DNA of 8,200 bases from positions 1-8,200 of the forward strand of contig JAEDGL010000110.1 in the NCBI GenBank assembly GCA_016297535.1. The letters are read 5' to 3'. This DNA comes from Clostridia bacterium (GTDB lineage: Bacteria; Bacillota; Clostridia; Christensenellales; Aristaeellaceae). The notes under the pieces are model-generated. The model worked only from the letters and a program-made list of their open reading frames with translations. It was not told where the DNA came from and did no database searches. A program made the translations under genes and the position numbers. Positions 1 to 6,176 of the stretch are shown in pieces. How positions within the stretch are numbered: the stretch's first letter is position 1; the number at the start of each line of letters is the position of its first letter.

Positions 1-271
1 GATGCGGGAAAATGGCATAGTTCTGAAACACCATGCCAATGCGGCGCTTGCTGGGATCGATATCGTTAATTCTTGTGTCGTTAAAGTAGAAGTCGCCGCC
101 CTCGATGGAGTTGAAGCCTGCGATCATGCGCAGCAGGGTGGTCTTGCCGCAGCCGGAGGGACCCAGCAGGGTGAAAAATTCGCCTTGGCGGATCCTGACG
201 GACAGATCCTCAATAATAACATTGCTGCCGTAACGTTTGTGGGCATGGTCAATCCTGATAGTAACGCTCAT
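1..271 (-). CDS. ABC transporter ATP-binding protein, N-terminal part (runs off left edge)
   Basis: This is the first 90 residues of the nucleotide-binding subunit of an importer. It would hydrolyse ATP at the inner face of the membrane to drive uptake of the solute caught by the neighbouring binding protein. Visible motifs are the A-loop Tyr14 (KRYGS), Walker A GPSGCGKTT at 37-45, and the Q-loop VFQNYAIFPH at 81-90. Signature motif and Walker B would lie beyond the edge. The ATG at 269-271 is preceded by AAAGGAG at good spacing. It follows the binding-protein gene by 108 bp on the same strand. The order binding protein then ATPase resembles phnST-type more than fbpABC (permease second), but this is weak evidence for substrate. 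The sequence style fits the iron(III)/spermidine/2-aminoethylphosphonate group. A permease gene is expected to the left. Confidence 0.93.
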   Translation of the reverse strand, partial: MSVTIRIDHAHKRYGSNVIIEDLSVRIRQGEFFTLLGPSGCGKTTLLRMIAGFNSIEGGDFYFNDTRINDIDPSKRRIGMVFQNYAIFPH

Positions 272-320
272 GAAACGCAAGCTCCTTTATCGATAGAAGG
301 TGAAATGCGGCAATCGAACA

Positions 321-354
321 CCCGCCCCCTGCAGAGCAATCCACAAGGGGCGGG
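321..354 (-). promoter_or_regulatory. GC-rich intergenic hairpin between binding-protein and ATPase genes
   Basis: CCCGCCCC (321-328) and GGGGCGGG (347-354) are perfect inverted arms. Allowing one G·U pair, the stem extends to 11 bp with a 12-nt loop. No T-run follows on either strand, so it is not a classical terminator. It sits 25 bp after the binding-protein stop. Similar hairpins in ABC operons stabilise the upstream mRNA or cause partial termination, so that binding protein exceeds ATPase and permease; that role here is inferred. Confidence 0.7.
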
Positions 355-379
355 CAAAGATCAGATGTCCTGTGGGCAA

Positions 380-1405
380 TTACTTGTTCCACAGATCGTT
401 CCAGTGATCCAGGATGGTCTGCTTGTTCGCATCGGTGTACTCGCTGTCTTCCTGCTTAAGGTTGAGGGTATCAAAGGAAGGCATATAATCGGTGGGCACA
501 AACAGATCGGTGCGCACGCCGCGCAGCACAGAGCCCTCGGCGGTAGCCATGTTGGTCTGGCACTCGTCAGAGATCAGCCAGTCCATAAAGAGCTTGGCGT
601 TGTCGATGTTCTTGGCGCCGTTGATGATGGAGGAGCCAACAGGAGTCCAGCACACGCCCTCGGTGGGATACACGGCACGCACGCCCTCGGCGCCATTGGA
701 AATGAAGCCCGCAACGCCGATTTCATAGGACAGGCCAACCACGTATTCGCCGTTGGCAACGCCCTTGTACACGGCGGAGGAGCCGCTGGTGAGGGAGCCG
801 TCCAGCTGATCGATCAGCGCGGCAACGTAGTTCCAGGCAGCCTCGGACTCATAGGGATTCTCGCCATCGCCCATGGCAAGCAGCAGGTTGCACAGGTGCG
901 CAAAGGCGGAGGAAGAGGCGTTGGGGTCGGCGGAGGCAATCATGCCCTTGAGCGCGGGATTGAGCAGATCCTGATAGCAGGTGATGTTCAGGCCCAGCTC
1001 CTTCTCCAGCTCTTCGTTCACGATCATCACGCAGGAGCCGCCCAGGATGTAGTAGGTGATCAGTCCGTCGGGATTCTGATACTCGGCGGGCAGCTTGTCA
1101 TTGCCGTTGGCAACATAGGCCTGGAACAGGTCGGGATAGTCGTGGGTCCAGGTGCTCTCCACGCCGCCGAACATCACGTCGGCAATGGGGGCGTCCTTCT
1201 CGGCAGCCAGACGGGTGTAGCACTCGCCGGTGCCCATGGGCATCGTTTCAACTTCCACGTTGTACTTCTCAATAAAGGGATTGAGGATGTACTGGATTTC
1301 GGCATCAGGGTTGGGGGTGTACACGACCAGCTTGCCTTCCGCCATCGCGGGAACAGCAAACAGAGCCAGAACCAGGGCCAGAACCAGAGCAACCAGTTTA
1401 CGCAT
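380..1405 (-). CDS. ABC transporter substrate-binding protein, iron(III)/aminoethylphosphonate (FbpA/PhnS-like) family
   Basis: This 341-aa extracellular solute-binding protein delivers ligand to the membrane permease. Residues 1-22 form a signal peptide (MRK, a Leu/Val-rich core, then AMA before Glu23). The mature part opens with KLVVYTPNPDAEIQYIL, typical of type 2 periplasmic-binding folds. The segments DVMFGG near 85-90 and VANGEYVVGLSYE near 220 are characteristic of the iron/aminoethylphosphonate binding group. Length is normal for the family. The start is chosen because ATG at 1403-1405 has GGAGG upstream and begins the signal peptide; an in-frame ATG 93 bp earlier would bury it and would start upstream of the predicted transcription start. 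There is no lipobox Cys, unusual for a Gram-positive binding protein. It heads an operon with the ATPase gene. The ligand cannot be read from sequence alone: Fe3+, phosphonate or another small anion are all possible. Confidence 0.9.
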   Translation of the reverse strand: MRKLVALVLALVLALFAVPAMAEGKLVVYTPNPDAEIQYILNPFIEKYNVEVETMPMGTGECYTRLAAEKDAPIADVMFGGVESTWTHDYPDLFQAYVANGNDKLPAEYQNPDGLITYYILGGSCVMIVNEELEKELGLNITCYQDLLNPALKGMIASADPNASSSAFAHLCNLLLAMGDGENPYESEAAWNYVAALIDQLDGSLTSGSSAVYKGVANGEYVVGLSYEIGVAGFISNGAEGVRAVYPTEGVCWTPVGSSIINGAKNIDNAKLFMDWLISDECQTNMATAEGSVLRGVRTDLFVPTDYMPSFDTLNLKQEDSEYTDANKQTILDHWNDLWNK

Positions 1406-1443
1406 GAATGACAACCTCCAGATACTCTCTGTGTCATATTTTT

Positions 1444-1480
1444 GGTTTGCCTGCGGCAGAATGCATGGCGCAGGCAAACC
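1444..1480 (-). repeat. Perfect 12-bp inverted repeat at the 5' end of the transporter mRNA
   Basis: GGTTTGCCTGCG (1444-1455) and CGCAGGCAAACC (1469-1480) are exact reverse complements separated by 13 nt. The predicted transcription start is close to 1480, so the transcript would begin with this hairpin. It may protect the mRNA 5' end, or as DNA it may be an operator blocking polymerase. No T-run follows on the minus strand. Confidence 0.8.
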
Positions 1481-1486
1481 TTCTCC

Positions 1487-1514
1487 ATTATAATGCATTT
1501 ATCGACAAACGCAA
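1487..1514 (-). promoter_or_regulatory. Sigma-A type promoter for the transporter operon
   Basis: On the minus strand, -35 TTGCGT (1509-1514) and -10 TATAAT (1487-1492) are 16 bp apart. The -10 is perfect. Immediately upstream (1518-1563) lie five A or T tracts of 5-7 nt with spacings of roughly 8-12 bp, which could act as an UP element or bend the DNA. Confidence 0.7.
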
Positions 1515-1591
1515 TAGAAAAAAGAAACTTTTTTTGATTTTTCTCAAAAACGTTCGGTTTTTTAGCATCAAGCCTGCCATTCACGCCAAAA

Positions 1592-1624
1592 CGCCGCTAT
1601 CAGCGTTTGCATCTGATAGCGGCG
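1592..1624 (-). terminator. Intrinsic terminator of the M28 peptidase gene
   Basis: CTGATAGCGGCG (1613-1624) and CGCCGCTATCAG (1592-1603) form a perfect 12-bp stem with a 9-nt loop. On the minus strand the stem is followed directly by TTTT. It lies about 36 bp past the peptidase stop codon and separates that gene from the transporter promoter. Confidence 0.85.
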
Positions 1625-1659
1625 GTAGCTTGAGCGGCAAGGCGCACGGTGCGTTTCCT

Positions 1660-2940
1660 TCATTTTTTTCTGTCGGTTTTCTGATCCTTGAACAGGTATT
1701 CGTCCACCTTATCCCTGATCTCGTCGGCAATTTTGCGCTCAATGGGGAACACCACGGCACTGTCCACACGGCGTGCCAGATACAGCGCCTGCTGCAGGGT
1801 GGTATCCAGCGCGCGCTCATCCAGATAGTTGCTCTTGAGATTGTCGCGCCGGTCGTGAATGTAGCCTGCGCCCTGCGCGCCGAAGCGGCACAGATTAACG
1901 GCGGGCACGCCCTTGTCGGCAAAGGGGATGCAGTCGCTGGAGTAGATATCCAGCTTGGTTTCGCAGGCCACGCCCAACTCGCGCATCAGCGCATCCACAT
2001 AACCAACGGCGCTCTCGGTGGCCAGCACGGGCGCAATGTTTTTGCCAAGCGTTGCCGCGGCAACATCAACATTGATCATCAGCACATGGTTTTTCAGTTC
2101 TTCCTCATGCGCGGCCACCCACGCCTTGCTGCCCAGCAAGCCCTGCTCCTCGGAGCCATACCAGTTGAACTTGAGAGTACGGGCCGGCCTGTGCTGGCTG
2201 AAATAGCGCAAAAGCTCCATCAGGATCACGCTGCCGGACATGTTGTCGTACACGCCGGTGGAAAAATGTACGCTGTCATAATGCGCGCCAAAGGAGATAA
2301 TTTCATCCGGGTATTCCGTGCCTTCAATGGTTGCGCATACGTTCTGGCTGACGGCGTCGTAGTTTTCCCCCTGAAACTCCACATGCACCTTTTTCGCGCC
2401 GCGGCGCACCATCTCCGCCGCGGCGGCGGCGCGCATATTCAGCGCCACGCAGTCGCCAAATGCATCGGTCATTACCTCGCGCAGCTTGCGGATGTCGCAG
2501 TCGGTATCGCTCAGGCGGTCGATGGTGCTGCCGGAAAAAGTAAGGATGCCGGCAACTCCGGCCTTCTGCAGCTTTTCATAATCCTTACGGCGCAGGCGGC
2601 CGTTGATGAGCACCACCTTGTCCTTCACGTGAAGCAGCTGCGCGGCCAGCATGTTCTCCACATAGCAAAACGACGCATCCAGCCCGCCTTCAGGCGTGCA
2701 TTTGCCACGCTCGTAGCCGGTAACCTCATATTCCTTGACATACGGCTCCGTCACCACCAGCCGCGCGTGATCCACACGGCCAGCCTTTACGGTAAACTCC
2801 TCGATGTGTGCCTCCACGCCGGTGGAAAGCGCCTCCTCCAGCAGGCGGCGGGCAGCGGTTTTTTCAGCCTCGGAGCCGCTGACGCGCACAAAGGCCAGCT
2901 CCTTCAGAAGGGAAAACGCACGATGGGCAGATACGTTCAT
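1660..2940 (-). CDS. M28-family zinc peptidase (aminopeptidase-type), cytoplasmic
   Basis: This 426-aa metallopeptidase probably removes N-terminal residues from peptides using two zinc ions. Compared with the family's known active site, visible metal ligands and catalytic residues are H220 (GAHYDS, with D222), D232 (VYDNMSG), E264/E265 (SEEQGLLGS; base and ligand), D292 (NVDVA) and H362 (YIHDRRDN). An inserted PA-like domain is plausible at about 105-140 (VVLINGRL, AGVAGILTFSG). There is no signal peptide or membrane segment, so it acts inside the cell. The ATG at 2938-2940 has an AAAGGGG site upstream; an earlier in-frame ATG at 3078 would overlap the upstream gene, and the promoter lies downstream of it. 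It has its own promoter and terminator. The substrate is unknown. Its position after the SCIFF genes makes a peptide-processing role possible but unproven. Confidence 0.92.
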   Translation of the reverse strand: MNVSAHRAFSLLKELAFVRVSGSEAEKTAARRLLEEALSTGVEAHIEEFTVKAGRVDHARLVVTEPYVKEYEVTGYERGKCTPEGGLDASFCYVENMLAAQLLHVKDKVVLINGRLRRKDYEKLQKAGVAGILTFSGSTIDRLSDTDCDIRKLREVMTDAFGDCVALNMRAAAAAEMVRRGAKKVHVEFQGENYDAVSQNVCATIEGTEYPDEIISFGAHYDSVHFSTGVYDNMSGSVILMELLRYFSQHRPARTLKFNWYGSEEQGLLGSKAWVAAHEEELKNHVLMINVDVAAATLGKNIAPVLATESAVGYVDALMRELGVACETKLDIYSSDCIPFADKGVPAVNLCRFGAQGAGYIHDRRDNLKSNYLDERALDTTLQQALYLARRVDSAVVFPIERKIADEIRDKVDEYLFKDQKTDRKK

Positions 2941-2960
2941 TTCATTCGGTCCCCTTTCGT

Positions 2961-2977
2961 ATTTCAATGGTTGAAAT
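2961..2977 (-). promoter_or_regulatory. Small inverted repeat at the peptidase transcription start
   Basis: ATTTCAA (2961-2967) and TTGAAAT (2971-2977) are exact 7-bp arms around TGG. The repeat lies just downstream of the -10 box, around the expected +1, where a repressor site would sit. Chance is possible given its small size. Confidence 0.4.
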
Positions 2978-2979
2978 GT

Positions 2980-3008
2980 ATTATAGCACCGCGCAAGAGG
3001 AATGTCAC
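2980..3008 (-). promoter_or_regulatory. Sigma-A type promoter for the M28 peptidase gene
   Basis: Minus-strand -35 GTGACA (3003-3008, five of six consensus bases) and -10 TATAAT (2980-2985, perfect) have ideal 17-bp spacing. It fits in the 89-bp gap after the decarboxylase-family gene. No terminator is visible in that gap, so read-through from upstream is also possible. Confidence 0.7.
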
Positions 3009-3029
3009 CTGCCGAATCGAAATCCGGAT

Positions 3030-4367
3030 TTATTCGCGAACCACATACACCCGTTCGATTCCATAATACCGGAAACACTCCACCGCGCTTTGATCAATCA
3101 CCTCGCCGCACACCACAATGGGCACAGCGGGCGGACAGTTGACGCTGGCCGCGGCCAGTACACGCCCGGCGGCCTGCTCCACAGCAACCGGCTCCTGCAC
3201 GCTCAAAACAGCCTCACGCGGTGCCATCCGCCGCACCGGCCGTTCAAGCGCCGGGGGCGCATCCAAAAGAGGCGTCCGCCTTTCGACCGCGCACAGCACA
3301 TCCACAACCCGTTTCACCTGGGAGGCAATTTCCGGGGTAAACATCATCACCACAAAATCCGGGTCGGCAAATTCCGCCACCATGCCGTTTTGACGCAGGT
3401 GCCCCGCCAGATCGTCTCCCCGCCAGCCGATGCTTTTGGGGCAGAGGGTCAGCTTCATGGGCTCCTCCCCCACCACCTGATAGCCGTATGCCGACAGCCT
3501 TAGCCTTTCCTTATCCAGCAAATCCGCCAGGGCGTTCAGCCGCTCGCGGTATTCACCCGTCAGGCAGGCGTTCGCCCGATCCAGCGACTGCAAAATAAGA
3601 TACGAGGGGCTTGTGGAGGCAAACAGCGACAGCGCGTTTTGCGCATGTTCACGCAACAGACCGGGAGCGTCCTTGGCAATATGCAGGTACGCCCCGCCGG
3701 TGAGCACGGGCAGCGTTTTGTGCGCGGAATCACAGCACAAATCCGCCCCCAGGCTGATGGGGTGACGGTCTCCGGCAAGAAACCGCAGATAGGCCCCATG
3801 GGCGTTATCCACCGCCAGCAGCGTGCCGTAGCGATGGCACAGCCTGCTCAATGCGGTCACATCCGCAAGATTGCCCAGATAGTCCGGGCTGGTTACATAC
3901 AGCGCCGCGGGCCGTTCCTCACGCAGCATTCGCTCTGTCTCCTCCAAATCCAGCGCACAGCAGACCACGCTGCCGCTGCTGGCAGGAAACAGCCAGCGGA
4001 TTTCGATATCCAAAAGGGCAGCGGCGGTCATGAACACCTTGTGTGCATTGCGCGCCGCGGCAATCAGCGGACGGCGTCCCTGGCTTTTGGCATGCAGAAG
4101 CACCAGATACAGCATGGCTCGAATGCACAGCGAGGATCCCTCCGTGGAGTACAGCGTAAGTCCCGTTCCAAACAGGCTGCGGGCGTTTTCCTCGCTTTGA
4201 CGGATAATGCCCCGCGCGTCATACAGCACATCCGCGCCGTCAATTTCCGTCAGATCACGACCCTCCGGCCCAAGCTGCTTTACGCCTTTGTGCCCCGGCA
4301 TGTGCAAACGAAGCGCGCCGCTGCCTTCGTAAGCAGCGGCGAAATCGCAAATGGGCGTTTTTATCAT
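3030..4367 (-). CDS. PLP-dependent Orn/Lys/Arg decarboxylase-family enzyme
   Basis: This 445-aa fold-type I PLP enzyme belongs to the family that decarboxylates basic amino acids to polyamines or diamines (SpeA/Cad-like, Bacillus YaaO-like). Visible family signatures are HMPGHKG at 22-28, the cofactor phosphate-binding STEGSS at 74-79, VDNAHGAYLRF at 186-196 (D187 for the pyridine nitrogen, H190 nearby), and SAHKTLPVLTGGAYLH at 214-229 with the Schiff-base Lys217. A C-terminal small domain follows. The protein is somewhat shorter than the usual 470-490 aa. The ATG at 4365-4367 overlaps the scfB stop as ATGA, with GATGAGGC just upstream, so translation is coupled to the SCIFF maturase. The substrate is not evident: arginine or lysine decarboxylation is the default, and a tailoring role on the peptide is speculative. 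Confidence 0.9.
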   Translation of the reverse strand: MIKTPICDFAAAYEGSGALRLHMPGHKGVKQLGPEGRDLTEIDGADVLYDARGIIRQSEENARSLFGTGLTLYSTEGSSLCIRAMLYLVLLHAKSQGRRPLIAAARNAHKVFMTAAALLDIEIRWLFPASSGSVVCCALDLEETERMLREERPAALYVTSPDYLGNLADVTALSRLCHRYGTLLAVDNAHGAYLRFLAGDRHPISLGADLCCDSAHKTLPVLTGGAYLHIAKDAPGLLREHAQNALSLFASTSPSYLILQSLDRANACLTGEYRERLNALADLLDKERLRLSAYGYQVVGEEPMKLTLCPKSIGWRGDDLAGHLRQNGMVAEFADPDFVVMMFTPEIASQVKRVVDVLCAVERRTPLLDAPPALERPVRRMAPREAVLSVQEPVAVEQAAGRVLAAASVNCPPAVPIVVCGEVIDQSAVECFRYYGIERVYVVRE

Positions 4368-5749
4368 GCCTCATCACCCATCAGGCGCACGGCCTCCAGC
4401 ATAATGGCGCATTCCATACGCTTGCGGAAAAGGCGGCAGCCGGGCTCGTACACGCCGGTTACCTTGCCGGTAGCGTGGTAGGCATTGGCCGCACAGCCGC
4501 CGGAGCAGTACAGCTTGGCCCAGCAATCCGCGCATTCGGGGTGGGCATACACGTTGCAGGCGGCAAATTCCGCCTGGGCCTCCGTGTTGGTTACGCCATC
4601 CCACACATTGCCCAGCCTGAACTTTTCCTCCCCCACAAACTGATGGCAGGGGTACAGATCGCCCCAGGGCGTTACGGCCATGTACTCCGTGCCGGAGCCG
4701 CAGCCGCTGACACGCTTGTAAATGCAGGGGCCGCCCGTAAGATCGATCATATAATGATAGAAGGTGAAGGGCTTGCCCGCTTTGCGGCGTTCCATCATCA
4801 GCCTTGCCAGCTTCTCGTACTGATCCATCACCATGAACAGGTCGGCTTCCGTCAGCTCGGAGGGATCGCCCGGTGCGCAGACCACAGGCTCCATGCTCAA
4901 TTCCGTAAAGCCCAGATCCAGCATGGTCTGAATATCATTGACAAAATCCGGATTGGCATGGGTAAAGGTGCCGCGCATGTAATAGTCTTTTCCGTTGCGC
5001 GCCTGCACCAGCTTCTGAAACCTGGGCACAATCTGTTCCCAGCTGCCTTTGCCCGCATAATCAACGCGGAAACGGTCGTGAACTTCCTTGCGGCCGTCAA
5101 GGCTGAGCACCACGTTGGAGCATTCGCGATTGGCAAAATCAATCACATCGTCATCAATCAGCATGCCATTGGTGGTAAGGGTAAAGCGGAAGTTTTTGTT
5201 GTGCTGTTTTTCCACGCTGCGGGCGTACGCTACCAGCTTCTTCACCACATCAAAGTTCATCAGCGGCTCGCCACCAAAAAAGTCCACTTCCAGATTACGC
5301 CGGGTGCCGGAATGGGTAATCAAAAAATCCAGCGCCTGCTTGCCCACCTCAAAGCTCATCACGGCGCGGTCGCCATGGTACTTGCCCTGCGAGGCAAAGC
5401 AGTAGGAGCAGTTTAGATTGCAGGTATGCGCCACATGCAGGCACAGTGCCTTTACCACGCCAGCGCTGCGCTCCTTCAGCTTTCCGGCCATGGGCGCAAA
5501 GGTATCGGGCGTAAACAGCTTGCCCATCTCTTTGAGTTGCTCAATCTGGCAGAGGCATTCGTTAAGCTCCTCGCGGGTAACCTCCGGCTGATGTGCATAT
5601 TTTTCCAGCATCATGCCGATAATCTCTTCGCGGCTATGATCCTCATACAGCCCGATCACATCGTAGGCAACCTCGTCCACCAGGTGGACGGAGCCGGAAT
5701 ATACATCCAGTACAATATGATGGCCGTCCAGTATATATCTGTGGGTCAT
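4364..5749 (-). CDS. scfB: SCIFF peptide maturase, radical SAM/SPASM thioether-forming enzyme
   Basis: This 461-aa enzyme crosslinks the SCIFF precursor by joining a Cys sulfur to the carbon of another residue (ranthipeptide chemistry; studied relatives are CteB and Tte1186). Residues 1-90 form the precursor-recognition (RRE-like) domain. The radical SAM cluster motif CNLNCSYC lies at 110-117 (C110, C114, C117), GGEP at 159-162, and TTNG at 192-195. The C-terminal SPASM/twitch region carries Cys350, 368, 400-region residues 406 and 409, 415, 419 and 438, enough for two auxiliary Fe-S clusters. All motifs are intact and length is normal. The ATG at 5747-5749 has AAGGAG seven bases upstream. 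It follows the precursor gene by 68 bp through a terminator-like hairpin, and overlaps the next gene by 4 bp. Identification rests on motifs plus the adjacent SCIFF precursor. Confidence 0.95.
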   Translation of the reverse strand: MTHRYILDGHHIVLDVYSGSVHLVDEVAYDVIGLYEDHSREEIIGMMLEKYAHQPEVTREELNECLCQIEQLKEMGKLFTPDTFAPMAGKLKERSAGVVKALCLHVAHTCNLNCSYCFASQGKYHGDRAVMSFEVGKQALDFLITHSGTRRNLEVDFFGGEPLMNFDVVKKLVAYARSVEKQHNKNFRFTLTTNGMLIDDDVIDFANRECSNVVLSLDGRKEVHDRFRVDYAGKGSWEQIVPRFQKLVQARNGKDYYMRGTFTHANPDFVNDIQTMLDLGFTELSMEPVVCAPGDPSELTEADLFMVMDQYEKLARLMMERRKAGKPFTFYHYMIDLTGGPCIYKRVSGCGSGTEYMAVTPWGDLYPCHQFVGEEKFRLGNVWDGVTNTEAQAEFAACNVYAHPECADCWAKLYCSGGCAANAYHATGKVTGVYEPGCRLFRKRMECAIMLEAVRLMGDEA

Positions 5750-5770
5750 AATGATCTCCTTGTTTTTTCA

Positions 5771-5802
5771 TGAAAAATGCCGCCAGACGGCGGCATTTTT
5801 CA
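5771..5802 (-). terminator. Attenuator-like terminator between scfA and scfB
   Basis: TGAAAAATGCCGCC (5771-5784) and GGCGGCATTTTTCA (5789-5802) are perfect 14-bp arms around a 4-nt loop. The GC core is followed by TTTTT on the minus strand. It lies 15 bp after the scfA stop and 21 bp before the scfB start. It would let most transcripts end after the small precursor gene and some read into the maturase. Its symmetry means it could also act on the plus strand. Confidence 0.85.
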
Positions 5803-5817
5803 GTTGCATTCAAGAAA

Positions 5818-5970
5818 TTACTTGCTTTCCTTGGTGTTTTCGCACTTCTGGTTGGCAATGCCGCAGCTGGTCTTGCAGGCAGACTGGCAGGAAGTCTGGC
5901 ACTCGCCGCAGCCGCCGTTTTTGGCGCTCTGGCACAGGTTACGGGTTTCCAAAGTCTTGATGTGTTTCAT
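5818..5970 (-). CDS. scfA: SCIFF ranthipeptide precursor (six-cysteines-in-forty-five family)
   Basis: This 50-aa ribosomal precursor peptide is the substrate of the adjacent maturase. It starts MKHIKTLETRNL, the conserved SCIFF leader, followed by the Cys-rich core. Cys residues are at 13, 21, 24, 28, 32, 36 and 43, one more than the six that name the family (Cys13 is in the leader). The core segment CGECQTSCQSACKTSC at 21-36 is the family hallmark. The residue after Cys36 is Gly37 rather than the Thr that, as I recall, accepts the thioether from Cys32 in the studied CteA peptide. The ATG at 5968-5970 has TTGGAGG upstream. It has a strong own promoter with an operator-like repeat, and is followed by an attenuator then scfB. 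SCIFF peptides have been linked to signalling in clostridia; its role here is not shown by sequence. Confidence 0.95.
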   Translation of the reverse strand: MKHIKTLETRNLCQSAKNGGCGECQTSCQSACKTSCGIANQKCENTKESK

Positions 5971-5995
5971 ATTGATTGACCTCCAAAGGATTTAT

Positions 5996-6016
5996 TAACT
6001 AAGGTTCACTTAGTTA
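5996..6016 (-). promoter_or_regulatory. Operator-like inverted repeat over the scfA promoter start
   Basis: TAACTAAG (5996-6003) and CTTAGTTA (6009-6016) are perfect 8-bp arms with a 5-bp spacer. One arm overlaps the -10 box and the centre coincides with the expected transcription start near 6006. That is the classic position for a dimeric repressor of TetR, MarR or similar type. No regulator gene is in view. As RNA, the hairpin would be weak and A/U-rich. Confidence 0.65.
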
Positions 6017-6041
6017 TATCACAGCGATTGATAAAAGTCAA
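6013..6041 (-). promoter_or_regulatory. Sigma-A type promoter of scfA
   Basis: Minus-strand -35 TTGACT (6036-6041) and -10 TATAAC (6013-6018) have 17-bp spacing, each one base from consensus. The leader of about 35 nt ends with the scfA ribosome binding site. It should drive scfA and, through the attenuator, scfB and the coupled decarboxylase-family gene. Confidence 0.8.
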
Positions 6042-6112
6042 CCTTTGAGGAGCGCAAAGGTGAAGATCAACAGCCCGGGCCTGCAAAAAGCGGATCTTTT
6101 TTCAAAAAGCTC

Positions 6113-6141
6113 TTGCTTTTCATGTGGGAATGTGTTAATAT
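6113..6141 (+). promoter_or_regulatory. Promoter of the tRNA-Val gene
   Basis: Plus-strand -35 TTGCTT (6113-6118) and -10 TAATAT (6136-6141) are 17 bp apart. The predicted start near 6148 leaves about 29 nt of leader before the tRNA. It is divergent from the scfA promoter, about 70 bp away. Confidence 0.6.
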
Positions 6142-6176
6142 TAACAGCGTTGCAGCGGTAGTTGCACAATGAAAAT

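Noticed and set aside
2..1411. Long open frame on the plus strand opposite the ABC transporter genes
   Set aside because: It is the antisense of two clearly recognisable genes. Its translation is low-complexity Gly/Ala/Val/His with no motif, and it has no ribosome binding site.
3018..3030. Palindrome AAATCCGGATTT at the end of the decarboxylase-family gene
   Set aside because: It has no loop and no U-tract, so it is not a terminator; too short to claim as an operator.
1408..3066. Long plus-strand frame opposite the M28 peptidase
   Set aside because: It is antisense to a gene with a full set of catalytic residues, promoter and terminator; GC-biased third positions explain its openness.
3639..5416. 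Plus-strand frames opposite the decarboxylase-family and maturase genes
   Set aside because: They are antisense shadows without family motifs or translation signals.
5770..5979. Plus-strand frame resembling a small Ala/Leu-rich membrane protein
   Set aside because: It is the complement of scfA: Cys codons TGC read as Ala GCA on the other strand. It has no supporting ribosome binding site and the SCIFF identity of the minus strand is clear.
6082..6120. A/T-rich hairpin-like segment upstream of the tRNA
   Set aside because: Only short A/T stems of about six pairs form, and no gene ends there. It overlaps the tRNA -35 region and is better seen as promoter upstream sequence.
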